From assembly GCA_030041435.1 (NCBI GenBank), contig JASHNW010000102.1, positions 1-50,205 on the forward strand: DNA of 50,205 nucleotides. Reading direction: 5' to 3'. Within the stretch, counting starts at the first letter, position 1; each line of letters opens with the position of its first letter. The translations under genes were made by a program, and so were the position numbers. Under the pieces are notes generated by a model, which ran no database searches, was not told the DNA's origin, and saw only the letters and a list, made by a program, of their open reading frames with translations. Positions 23,653-32,187 of this stretch are shown one piece after another. Origin of the DNA: Acidobacteriaceae bacterium. GTDB taxonomy: Bacteria > Acidobacteriota > Terriglobia > Terriglobales > Acidobacteriaceae.

Positions 23653-26600
23653 ATGCCTGCCTTTCCCAGGCTCATGTCTGGACTCGCCGTTGCCTGTGCG
23701 CTCGCACTCACCGGAATCTCCTCCACCACCGCCCACGGCCAAACCGAAGGCCGTCTGCTGCGCTTCCCAGACGTCCACGGCAATCAGGTTGTCTTCAGCT
23801 ACGCCGGCGATTTGTGGCTCACCACCACTGACGGCGGCGTGGCGCGGCGCATCACCACCAGCCCCGGCCTCGAGCTCTTCCCCCACTTCTCTCCCGACGG
23901 CAAATGGATCGCCTTCACCGCCCAGTACGACGGCAATTTCAACGTCTACGTCATCCCAGCCGAAGGCGGCCAGCCGCGCCAGCTCACCTTCGTTCCCGAC
24001 ATCGGACCCGTCCCCGAGCGCATGGGCCCCAACAACGAAGTCATCGCCTGGACCCCCGACTCGAAGCGCATCGTCTTCCTTTCGCGCCGCGACGCGTTCA
24101 ACAGCTGGTTCGGCCATCTCTGGACCGTCAGCGTCGACGGCGGCCTGCCCCAGCGTCTCCCTATCGACCGCGGCGGTCTGCTCGCCTTCAATGCCGACGG
24201 CAGCGAAATGGTCTACAACCGCATCTTTCGCAACTTCCGCACGTGGAAGCGCTACACCGGCGGCATGGCGCAGAAGCTATCCCTCTGGAACTTCAACACC
24301 CACCACTACGATCAGCTCACCGACGACGATTGGACCGACACCTACCCCATGTGGAGCGGCGATACGATCTATTTCGCCTCCGATCGCGGCCCGGAACATC
24401 GCCTCAATCTCTACTCCATGGACCTCAAGTCGCGCGCCGTGCGCCAGCTCACGCACTACAAGGATTTCGACGTCGAGTGGCCCAGCCTCAGCGGCGACAC
24501 CATCATCTTCCAGAACGGCGGCTGGCTCTATCTCTACGACACCAAAACCGAAAAGGCCCGCAAGCTCGACATCCAGATCGAAGGTGACTTCGATCAGCTC
24601 CGCAACCACTGGGATTCCACGGCCAAGCTGATCGACTCACCCGACATCTCGCCCGACGGCAAGCGCGCCGCCTTCACCGCGCGCGGCGATGTCTACACCG
24701 TTCCCGCCGAGCATGGCTCCGCGCGCAATCTCACCAGCACGCCCGGCATCCGCGAGCAGAATGTCGCCTGGTCGCCCGATGGCCGCTGGGTCGCCTATCT
24801 CAGCGATCGCACCGGCGAACAGGCCATTTTCATCCGCCCTCAGGATGGCATGGGCCCTGAGCAGCAGATCACCAACGGCGGTCCCGAATTCCTCATGCAG
24901 CCCGTCTGGTCTCCTGACAGCTCGAAGATCGCCTACGCCGACAGTTCCCTGCACCTTTACTACGTCGACATCCGCGACAAACACCCTGTCCTCGTCGATA
25001 CGGCAAAGTATGCCGAGATCACCAACTACTCCTGGTCTCCCGATTCGAAATGGCTCTCCTACGACAAGACCCCCGAAAACGGCTACCCCGCCATCGAGCT
25101 CTACTCGCTGGCTGACAGCAAAATCAGCGACGTCACCACCGATTTCTATCCCTCCTTCAACCCGGTCTTCGATCCCGCCGGCAAGTACCTCTACTTCCTC
25201 TCCTTCCGAACCTACAACGAAGTCCTCGGCGTCTACGACTTCGATTTCGCCAATCCCCAGGCAGCCAGGGTCTACGCCGTCACCCTGCGCGCCGACGAAG
25301 CTTCCCCCTTCGCGCCGCAGAGCGACGAAGTCACCGTGAAGCCTCCCGTAACGCCCGATACCTCCGCCACCACCCCCGCCGCGCAATCCACCCCCGCCGC
25401 ACCCCCGGCCAAAAAAGACGAAACTGCCGAGAAGGAAAAGAAGCAGCCCTTCCGCATCGACCTGGCCGGCATTCAGGACCGCATCGTGGCGCTGCCCACG
25501 CCGCCCGGCAATCTGGGCAGTCTCGCCGCCGCAGACGGCCGCGTCTATTACTCTTCCACGCCGACGTACGGCTTTTCCGGCCCGCTGCCCGGCCTCACCC
25601 CCGAAATCCACGTCTTCGACCTCGACAAGCGCAAAGACCAGGTCCTGGTCGCCGGAGCCACCGGCTTCGCGCTCTCCTTCGATGGCAAGAAGCTCCTCTA
25701 CCAGGCGCCCGACAACAAGTACGGCATCGTCGACGCCACGCCCCCCGGCGACGGCCCGCATCACATCGGCGAAGGCGCCCTCGATCTCTCCGGATTGCGG
25801 GCCGACATCGATCCCCGCGCCGAATGGAAACAAATGTTCAACGAGGCCTGGCGCCAGGAGCGCACCTTCTTCTATTCGAAATCGATGAACGGCGTCGACT
25901 GGCCCGCCGAGCGCGATAAGTACGCGCAATTGCTGCCGTATGTCGCCGATCGCTTCGATCTCACCTGGGTCATCGGCGAAATGTTCGGCGAATTGTCCAA
26001 TTCCCACATGTACGTTGGCGGCGGCGACTTCCCCGACCTCCATCCCGTCAATGTCGGCATGCTCGGCGTCGACTTCGAGCTGGACGACGCCAGCGGACGC
26101 TACAAGATCGCCCGCATTCTGCCCGGCGAGAACTGGGATGCCTCGCTGCGTTCCCCGCTCACCGAACCAGGCGCCAACGTGCACGCCGGCGATTACCTGC
26201 TCGCCGTCAACGGCCATGAGCTGCGTGCTCCGCAGGATCCTTATCAGCTCTTCGTCGACACCGCGAACGAAAACGTCACGCTCACCGTCAACTCCAAACC
26301 CACCATGGAGGGCTCGCGCGAAGTTGTCGTCCAGCCTCTCCCCACCGAGTTCAAGCTGCGCGAGCTGGACTGGATCGACACGAATCGCGAGAAGGTCGAC
26401 AAACTCAGCGACGGCAAGATCGGCTACGTCTACCTGCCCGATATGGGCCCCTCCGGCCTCAACGAGTTCGTCAAGCAGTACTTCCCGCAGATTCGCAAGC
26501 AGGGCATCGTCTTCGATGTCCGCTACAACGGCGGCGGCAACGTCGATCAGATCATCCTCGAGCGCCTGCGCCGCATCCTGGCCGGCATGTCGTCGGCGCG

Positions 26601-27033
26601 CAACTGGGCTCCCAACACCGTCCCCGGCAACGTCTTCAACGGCTACATGGCCTGCCTCACCAACCATTACGCCGCCTCCGACGGCGACATCTTCACCTAC
26701 TACTTCAAGTTCTATAAGCTCGGCCCGGTTATCGGCACCCGCACCTGGGGCGGCGTGCGCGGCATCCGCGGCGAGATCCCGCTGATGGACGGCGGCTACA
26801 TCACCCGCTCCGAGTTCTCGCTCTATGGCCTCAACAGCCAGTGGATCATCGAGAACCACGGCGTCGAGCCGGACATTGAACTGGAGAACACTCCGGACAA
26901 ACTCGCCGAAGGCCACGATCCGCAACTGGAGAAGGCCGTCGACCTCCTGCTGCAGCAGATTCACGAGCATCCGAAGGTGCTGCCTCCGCGTCCGCCGGAC
27001 CTTCCTGCTTATCCCAGTGGGCCGGGCATGTAG
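23653..27033 (+). CDS. Tricorn-like S41 protease (exported)
   Basis: A 1126-residue protease. A signal peptide covers about residues 1-30. Residues 35-620 hold TolB/WD40-like propeller repeats with SPDGKWIAFTA-type motifs, interrupted by a proline/alanine-rich segment (about 570-600). A core linker, PDZ (about 790-890) and tail-specific protease domain follow. Candidate catalytic residues match tricorn: Ser784-His785 (NSHMYVG), Ser1009-Asp1010 (ASDGDIF, nucleophile) and a Glu near GVEPD (about 1072). GGAGG lies 7 bases before the ATG. Tricorn degrades oligopeptides; secreted bacterial homologues are common in Acidobacteriota and may digest peptides in the periplasm. Confidence 0.93.
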   Translation: MPAFPRLMSGLAVACALALTGISSTTAHGQTEGRLLRFPDVHGNQVVFSYAGDLWLTTTDGGVARRITTSPGLELFPHFSPDGKWIAFTAQYDGNFNVYVIPAEGGQPRQLTFVPDIGPVPERMGPNNEVIAWTPDSKRIVFLSRRDAFNSWFGHLWTVSVDGGLPQRLPIDRGGLLAFNADGSEMVYNRIFRNFRTWKRYTGGMAQKLSLWNFNTHHYDQLTDDDWTDTYPMWSGDTIYFASDRGPEHRLNLYSMDLKSRAVRQLTHYKDFDVEWPSLSGDTIIFQNGGWLYLYDTKTEKARKLDIQIEGDFDQLRNHWDSTAKLIDSPDISPDGKRAAFTARGDVYTVPAEHGSARNLTSTPGIREQNVAWSPDGRWVAYLSDRTGEQAIFIRPQDGMGPEQQITNGGPEFLMQPVWSPDSSKIAYADSSLHLYYVDIRDKHPVLVDTAKYAEITNYSWSPDSKWLSYDKTPENGYPAIELYSLADSKISDVTTDFYPSFNPVFDPAGKYLYFLSFRTYNEVLGVYDFDFANPQAARVYAVTLRADEASPFAPQSDEVTVKPPVTPDTSATTPAAQSTPAAPPAKKDETAEKEKKQPFRIDLAGIQDRIVALPTPPGNLGSLAAADGRVYYSSTPTYGFSGPLPGLTPEIHVFDLDKRKDQVLVAGATGFALSFDGKKLLYQAPDNKYGIVDATPPGDGPHHIGEGALDLSGLRADIDPRAEWKQMFNEAWRQERTFFYSKSMNGVDWPAERDKYAQLLPYVADRFDLTWVIGEMFGELSNSHMYVGGGDFPDLHPVNVGMLGVDFELDDASGRYKIARILPGENWDASLRSPLTEPGANVHAGDYLLAVNGHELRAPQDPYQLFVDTANENVTLTVNSKPTMEGSREVVVQPLPTEFKLRELDWIDTNREKVDKLSDGKIGYVYLPDMGPSGLNEFVKQYFPQIRKQGIVFDVRYNGGGNVDQIILERLRRILAGMSSARNWAPNTVPGNVFNGYMACLTNHYAASDGDIFTYYFKFYKLGPVIGTRTWGGVRGIRGEIPLMDGGYITRSEFSLYGLNSQWIIENHGVEPDIELENTPDKLAEGHDPQLEKAVDLLLQQIHEHPKVLPPRPPDLPAYPSGPGM

Positions 27034-27115
27034 CCGCGCATACGCCTGCACTGCGGACCACCGGCTTCCTGGCCGGCACGCGCGCCATCGGACTCGGCCG
27101 ATCTCTCCCCCTCTG

Positions 27116-27418
27116 CTATGCGCCGGCGCTTTCGTTGCAGTCAGGTCCGGCTCCCCAGCCCCTGGCTCGCGCTGCCAGTAAGGCGCCGCGCAGTTCCTGG
27201 TTCTGGATCAGCAGGTCGCGGATGCACTCCTGTAAACTCTTCACCCTGGCCTGCAACTCCCGGCGCCGATCTTCATGCGTGGTTTCCAGCGGAGATTCGC
27301 CTTCCCTCTCCGATTTCCAGGAGAGCCCCGCGCAAGTCGTTAACACGGTGTGGCGCTCTCCGGCGATCAAACCAATGCGCGTCGCCAGCAGCATCTCGTC
27401 ATGGATCGGTCCGGTCAT
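27116..27418 (-). CDS. Hypothetical coiled-coil protein
   Basis: A possible 100-residue protein starting MTGPIHDEMLLATRIG, with GGGGAG 8 bases upstream of the ATG at 27418; ATG 27424 is an alternative. Residues about 55-85 form a heptad coiled coil (RRELQARVKSLQECIRDLLIQNQEL). No family is recognised. It converges on the tricorn-like gene with 82 bases between. The composition fits the neighbours, but support is only moderate. Confidence 0.45.
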   Translation of the reverse strand: MTGPIHDEMLLATRIGLIAGERHTVLTTCAGLSWKSEREGESPLETTHEDRRRELQARVKSLQECIRDLLIQNQELRGALLAARARGWGAGPDCNESAGA

Positions 27419-27661
27419 GTTCATCTCCCCTGCAGGCCGCCTGCCTTGCACCTGCCGTTCCTGCTGAATCTTTCGCGGGCCCTTCTCTCATTCAGAACTA
27501 TGCAGCAGACCGCCAAAAATCGCAGCCCGCAAAGGAAGTCATTTTCGATGCCGGTGGAGGGTACGCTTTCAGTAACCCTTTCCGGGGATACCTTCCCCTC
27601 CGGCTCTGCGCTGGCCTCGGCCGGCCTCTCCCTCAGCATCGGATTCGCCCTTCGGCGATAT

Positions 27662-28078
27662 TCAGTGCGAGGAGCGATGCCCTTCCGGAATGATGATTTC
27701 GCGCCGCCCGAACAGCCGCGCATCGATCGAATACGCCCCCGGACCCAGAAACACAAGCGCGATCGACATCGCCGCCAGCTCGAAGGCCTCAATTGCACTG
27801 CTGTGCATGCCCGCGCCGCCATGCAACAGCAGCCAACCGCCCATCGCAATACAGCCCATCGCGGCCATCGTGCCAGCGATCGGCGTCAGAAAGCCCAGTA
27901 GCAGCGCCAGCGCCACCATCGCCGACAAAACCCCGGCCCACCACGCGATTGCGGGATCGCCGGAGCGAGCGAGTGCGGAGAGCCCCTCGATCGTCGCACT
28001 CAGTGCGACGGCCAGGCGCAGCAGTATGAGCCCAATACCCGGCCACCCGTCCGGAAATGCGGAGAAGAGCTTCTGCAG
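27662..28078 (-). CDS. DoxX-like membrane protein
   Basis: A protein of about 138 residues with four TM helices; the pattern ILLRLAVALSATIEGLSALA near the start, GFLTPIAGTMAAMGCIAMGG in the middle and AMSIALVFLGPGAYSIDARL at the end is that of DoxX/SURF4-like proteins. The start is unclear. No ATG lies near the conserved beginning; a CTG at 28078 has GGAGG 6 bases upstream, in frame, and gives LQKLFSAFPDGW. The longer frame continues through a terminator-like hairpin and into the MITE and is not credible there. The function of the family is varied and membrane-redox linked; unknown here. Confidence 0.75.
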   Translation of the reverse strand: MQKLFSAFPDGWPGIGLILLRLAVALSATIEGLSALARSGDPAIAWWAGVLSAMVALALLLGFLTPIAGTMAAMGCIAMGGWLLLHGGAGMHSSAIEAFELAAMSIALVFLGPGAYSIDARLFGRREIIIPEGHRSSH

Positions 28079-28141
28079 CGTGCGCCTCCTCGGGCACAAA
28101 AGGCGTGCCAGCGAAGAGCGTAGCAATTGTCTCCTGCGTTT

Positions 28142-28163
28142 AAACCCCCAATTTTGGGGGTTT
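28142..28163. terminator. Rho-independent-type hairpin with A/T flanks
   Basis: AAACCCCCAA (28142-28151) and TTGGGGGTTT (28154-28163) form perfect 10-bp arms flanked by a short T run on the plus strand and by A/T symmetry on the minus strand. It could terminate the leftward response-regulator operon, now separated from it by the MITE-like element. Confidence 0.6.
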
Positions 28164-28181
28164 TGTCGCACCCCTCCGTTG

Positions 28182-28448
28182 GAGGCTGTTATTAACTTTC
28201 GCGCGGCCGGCGTTGCGAGGGAAAATCGGGCCAGACGAAGCCGAGCCCGAAGGCTGTGGCGGGTCCACCGTCGAGGGCGAGAATGAAGTATGGCCCGATT
28301 TTCCCCGCAACCCTGCGGGCTGGGGCCCATTTTCCCCATTTCGTCGTCGCTCGTCGCTCGCAGACATCCGGTATGCGTCGCTCCTCGCTTCTCAAACTGA
28401 GAAAAATGGGCTCCCAGCGCCGGTCGTGGGAAAGTTAATAGCAGCCTC
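28182..28448. mobile_element. MITE-like non-coding element with terminal inverted repeats
   Basis: The left end GAGGCTGTTATTAACTTTC (28182-28200) matches the reverse complement of the right end (28430-28448) at 18 of 19 positions; weaker similarity extends to about 32 bases. The inside has another perfect inverted pair, GGAAAATCGGGCCA and TGGCCCGATTTTCC, and no coding potential. The same terminal sequence, CTGTTATTAACTTT, opens the IS5-like element at 50013. The right flank ends in CTA/TAG as at the IS, but the left flank (TTG) does not complete a duplication. Confidence 0.75.
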
Positions 28449-28453
28449 TAGGT

Positions 28454-29110
28454 TCAGGACGGCCGCGAAACGCTCGAATCGTGCAGATGGATGATCCCGC
28501 GCCGAACCGCAATCGTCACCGCGTGCGTCCGGTCGCTGGCCCCCAGCTTCTCCATCAGATGCTTCACGTGACCCTTCACCGTTTCCTCTGAAATGAACAG
28601 CAGGGCCGCGATGTCGGAGTTGCGATTCCCCTCGGCGATCTTCTCCAGTACTTCGATTTCGCGCTTGCTCAGCGCCTCCTCGCCCATGTGCTCGGCCAGC
28701 TGCGCCGCCACCTCAGTCGGTATCTGTTTCTTCCCCGAATGCACTTTCCGGATCATCTCCAGAAGCTGCTTTCTCGGCATGCTCTTCAGCATGTAGCCCT
28801 GCGCCCCGGCCTCCAGCGCTCGCTGCATCTCCACGTCTCCCTCAAACGTCGTCAGCATGATGATCCGTGCGTCTGGAAACTCCGATCGAATCGCGATGAG
28901 CGCGTCGAACCCGCTGATGTCCGGCAGCCTCAGGTCCATCAGCGTCACGTCCGGCTTCCACTCGCGGTACCCCTGGATGGCTTCGCGTCCGCTCGACGCC
29001 TCCCCCACCAGTTCCATGTCCGGTTCGTTCCGGATAATCGCCGCGATTCCCTCCCTCATAAGAGGGTGATCGTCGACGCTCAGCACCCGGATTCGTCCCG
29101 CCTGGCTCAT
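28454..29110 (-). CDS. NarL/LuxR-family response regulator
   Basis: A 218-residue regulator. The receiver domain has Asp13/Asp14 (SVDDHP), phospho-acceptor Asp59 (LMDLRLP), Thr (LTTFEG) and Lys (MLKSMP). The LuxR-type helix-turn-helix is LSKREIEVLEKIAEGNRNSDIAALLFISEETVKGHVKHLMEKL. The ATG overlaps the kinase stop by 4 bases (ATGA), so the two are coupled partners. It stops 6 bases before the MITE-like element, which has inserted between this gene and the likely terminator. Confidence 0.95.
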   Translation of the reverse strand: MSQAGRIRVLSVDDHPLMREGIAAIIRNEPDMELVGEASSGREAIQGYREWKPDVTLMDLRLPDISGFDALIAIRSEFPDARIIMLTTFEGDVEMQRALEAGAQGYMLKSMPRKQLLEMIRKVHSGKKQIPTEVAAQLAEHMGEEALSKREIEVLEKIAEGNRNSDIAALLFISEETVKGHVKHLMEKLGASDRTHAVTIAVRRGIIHLHDSSVSRPS

Positions 29111-32100
29111 TTGGATATCCGTTTCTCCTCTTGCCCCGATCCCGCCTCTGGCTTCTCCCGGCCCAGCCACCGCCGCCACTTCGGTTCTGCGTCGTGGCCA
29201 TGCCTTTCGAATGCGACTGCCCCGGGAACGCTCAGTTCGATCTCAGTCCCTGCTCCGATGCGGCTGCGCAGCCGCAGCGTGGCGCCAATGCCCTCGGAGC
29301 GCTCCCGCATTCCGGATAAGCCCCAGTGGCCCTCCCGGCCCCCATGCAGCACCTGCGGGTCGATACCCGCGCCATCGTCCCGAACCACGATCCGCAGCTG
29401 CTTGTCTGCGTATTCTACTTCCACCTCCACGTTCTTCGCCTGCGCATGGGCAAGGGCGTTCACCACCGCCTCGCGCCCGATGCGATAGACCTCGTCGCGA
29501 ATCAGCGGACGCACCGTCATCGGCGTTCCCTGCACGATAACCCTGTAACCCGTCTCGTCTTCGTTGCCCAGGTCCTGCTTGATGCGGGAGAATACCCGCT
29601 CCAGGCTCACCCCATCGCTGTCCGTGGTGCGCAAACCCCTGAGCGTGCCCCGGCCTTCCTCGGTAACCTGACCCAGCAGTTCCAGCACCCGCTGCAGCCG
29701 CTGCTTCGCCGGTGAGTCCTCCGGCAGCTGATCTTCGGCCAGGTCCAGCTGCATGGATGCGCTCAGCACTCCCTGCAGCAGCGTGTCGTGCAGGTCGCGC
29801 GCGATGCGCGTGCGCTCCGCCAGCCGTTCCTGAAAGCGCGCGCTCACCCGCCTGGTCATCTGGTACATGCGCAGTCGATAGATCGCCAGCAGAACGGCGA
29901 TCCCCGCCGCAATGCAGAGAGCCGTGAACCACCAGGTCTGCCAGAAGGCGCGCTCGATCGCAAATTCCACCGTCGTCTGCGGGCCGTTCCACAAGCCCTC
30001 GCCATCGGCGGCAATAATGCGGAATCGATAAGTCCCGGGGCCGAGATTCGTATAAGTAACCTGCCGCGATGCTTCGATCCCGCTCCAGTTCCGGTCGAAC
30101 CCGTCCAGCTTGTAGCGAAACCTCACCTCATCCGGAGCCGCCAGCCCGGTGCCCGCAAAGTTGAAGGTGATGCTCCTGCTCCCCGGTGCGATCTCAGCCA
30201 TTTGCCGGAAATCCACCGGCGCGCCTCCCGCGGACATCGAGTCGATGCGCACCGTTGCCGGCTGAGAATTCAGAATCGTCAGCTTCGGATCGGCAACCGC
30301 GATGCCGCGATCCAGCGAAATCCAGATCTGCCCCACCGCGTCGCTGGTCACCGAGCGGTCGCGGCTCACCCCCTCCGCTCCTTCCAGTCCATCCCCGATT
30401 CCGTAGCTCCGCACCCCCGCTTCGCCCAGCGAGTTCTTGAGCAGCATGTCCCGGTCCACGCGCAGCACGTGATCCGAAGTTACGAACCACAGATAACCCA
30501 GATCGTCTTCCGCCATTCCGACGATCTGCTCGCGCAGAGGCTCCGGCAGGTTCCGCGGCACTCCGATCCGGCCCGAGGAGAAATAAGCCAGGCCGCCCGA
30601 AGTCGCGATCCACAGCACGTGTTTTGAATCCTCGAAGATCGACTTCACGTTCGACGACGGCAGGCCGTCATGCGCGGTCCGATTCGTCCAGCGCCCGTTG
30701 CTGAAGGCCTCGAGTCCGTTGGGCGTCGCGAACCACTCGGTCCCGTCCTGCCCTTCCGCAATCGAGTTCACCGTATTCGACGCAAGACCGCTGGCCGTCG
30801 AAAAATTGGTAAACACGCCGTCTCGCAGTCTGCTGATTCCGCCGCTCACCGTCCCCGCCCATACCGTTCCGTCACGGTCGCGATGAACCGAATACACGCT
30901 GTCCTGAGCGAGACCGTCGGCCTGCGTGTAGCTCCGCGCCGTCCACGAGTCGCCGCTCTGCCGCAGCTCCGTGAGGCCCCCGCGCTGTCTTCCCACCCAG
31001 ATTTCGCCCCCGCCGCCGCTGATGGAATAAACAACGTCGTCGGCAAGGCCGTCGACGGAGATGCGTCCCACGTGCCCGTCTTGCAGCCAGTCGAGCCCTC
31101 CCGAAAGCGGCGCAAACCACGTGCGCCGGTCGGAATCCACGTACACGGCTCCGTTGCTGTCCGAGGGCAGACCCTGCGTGGTCGTATAGGTGGCGAACAT
31201 CCCGTCCCGCAACCGCTCGATTCCCCGCGGCCCGCCATACCAAATCTCTCCATCGCGATCTTCAAAGATCGCATTCACCCCGGCATCCGGCCCCGGATGC
31301 AGCAGATCGAGCGATACCACCCCGCCCGCCGTGATGCGCAGGATCCCTTCATCGGTCCCCACCCACACGTTGCCGTCGTGGTCTCTCATCATGGCCAGTA
31401 TCTGCAGTTGGCTCACCTGTCGCGGCAGCCCCCCACTCCCCACTTCCGTGCCGTCCCAGATGTACAGGCCGTGATCGGTCCCGATCCACAATCCTCCGTT
31501 GGCCGCCGGCTGCAGCACGTTCACTTTCATCCCCGCCAGTTGCGTGGTAACGCTCGCCGGCGCTCTCTGGCTGATGTGAAACAATCCGTCGTCCCTCGTG
31601 CCCATCCAGATGCTGCCGTCGCGCGTTTCAGCCAGCGCCAGCACCGTGCCGGGAACCTGGTCCGCATGGGGAATCCGCTCGAAAACTCCATCGCGATAGT
31701 GGTCTCCCTGATTGTCCAGGCCGCAGAACAGCACCCCTCCGCTGCCGTCCGGCGCCATGGCCGTGAACGTAGTCTGATCGATGCCGTACAGGGCGAACGC
31801 ATCCGCAAATTTCCCGTCGCGGTACAACAGCAAACGCTGCCCTTCAGGACGAACCCAGAGTCCTCCCTGCCAGTCGGAAACCAGCCCCAGCACCGGCCCG
31901 GTCGGCGGACCATCCGGCAGCGGTCGCTGCATCAGCGTGAAATTCGAACCGTCGAAGCGAACCAGGCCCCGCTCCGTCCCGATCCACAGATACCCGTCCG
32001 CCGACTGGCCGATCGCGTACACCGCTCCGCCCACAAACCCCCGCTCCGCGCCCCACTTCTCGTGCACGTACTGCGACAGGTACCGGGACGGATCCAGGGC

Positions 32101-32175
32101 ACAGGCCGGGTTCAGGCAGCAGATTCCCGTCAGTCCTGCCAGCACCCAACCGCGAAGCCAGTGTCCCTGGGCCAT
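29107..32175 (-). CDS. Propeller-type sensor histidine kinase
   Basis: A 1022-residue hybrid-type sensor without its own receiver. A signal peptide (1-27) leads to a periplasmic part with two seven-bladed propellers of Reg_prop repeats, for example GYLWIGTERGLVRFDG and GTVWAGTVSGGISRLRDG, spanning about 35-620. A Y_Y_Y domain follows (about 665-730), then one TM helix (about 745-765), HisKA_3 with His796 (RIARDLHDTLLQG) and an ATPase domain with NALAHAQA and DDGAGID. Relatives in Bacteroidetes sense polysaccharides. The response regulator overlaps its end, and a GH16-like lipoprotein gene lies 12 bases upstream, consistent with carbohydrate sensing. Confidence 0.94.
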   Translation of the reverse strand: MAQGHWLRGWVLAGLTGICCLNPACALDPSRYLSQYVHEKWGAERGFVGGAVYAIGQSADGYLWIGTERGLVRFDGSNFTLMQRPLPDGPPTGPVLGLVSDWQGGLWVRPEGQRLLLYRDGKFADAFALYGIDQTTFTAMAPDGSGGVLFCGLDNQGDHYRDGVFERIPHADQVPGTVLALAETRDGSIWMGTRDDGLFHISQRAPASVTTQLAGMKVNVLQPAANGGLWIGTDHGLYIWDGTEVGSGGLPRQVSQLQILAMMRDHDGNVWVGTDEGILRITAGGVVSLDLLHPGPDAGVNAIFEDRDGEIWYGGPRGIERLRDGMFATYTTTQGLPSDSNGAVYVDSDRRTWFAPLSGGLDWLQDGHVGRISVDGLADDVVYSISGGGGEIWVGRQRGGLTELRQSGDSWTARSYTQADGLAQDSVYSVHRDRDGTVWAGTVSGGISRLRDGVFTNFSTASGLASNTVNSIAEGQDGTEWFATPNGLEAFSNGRWTNRTAHDGLPSSNVKSIFEDSKHVLWIATSGGLAYFSSGRIGVPRNLPEPLREQIVGMAEDDLGYLWFVTSDHVLRVDRDMLLKNSLGEAGVRSYGIGDGLEGAEGVSRDRSVTSDAVGQIWISLDRGIAVADPKLTILNSQPATVRIDSMSAGGAPVDFRQMAEIAPGSRSITFNFAGTGLAAPDEVRFRYKLDGFDRNWSGIEASRQVTYTNLGPGTYRFRIIAADGEGLWNGPQTTVEFAIERAFWQTWWFTALCIAAGIAVLLAIYRLRMYQMTRRVSARFQERLAERTRIARDLHDTLLQGVLSASMQLDLAEDQLPEDSPAKQRLQRVLELLGQVTEEGRGTLRGLRTTDSDGVSLERVFSRIKQDLGNEDETGYRVIVQGTPMTVRPLIRDEVYRIGREAVVNALAHAQAKNVEVEVEYADKQLRIVVRDDGAGIDPQVLHGGREGHWGLSGMRERSEGIGATLRLRSRIGAGTEIELSVPGAVAFERHGHDAEPKWRRWLGREKPEAGSGQEEKRISK

Positions 32176-32187
32176 TGCCTTATTGCT

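Noticed and set aside
24637-27051. An 804-residue open frame antisense to the tricorn-like gene
   Set aside because: Its composition is a shadow of the plus-strand gene; it covers the catalytic domains on the opposite strand and has no start signals.
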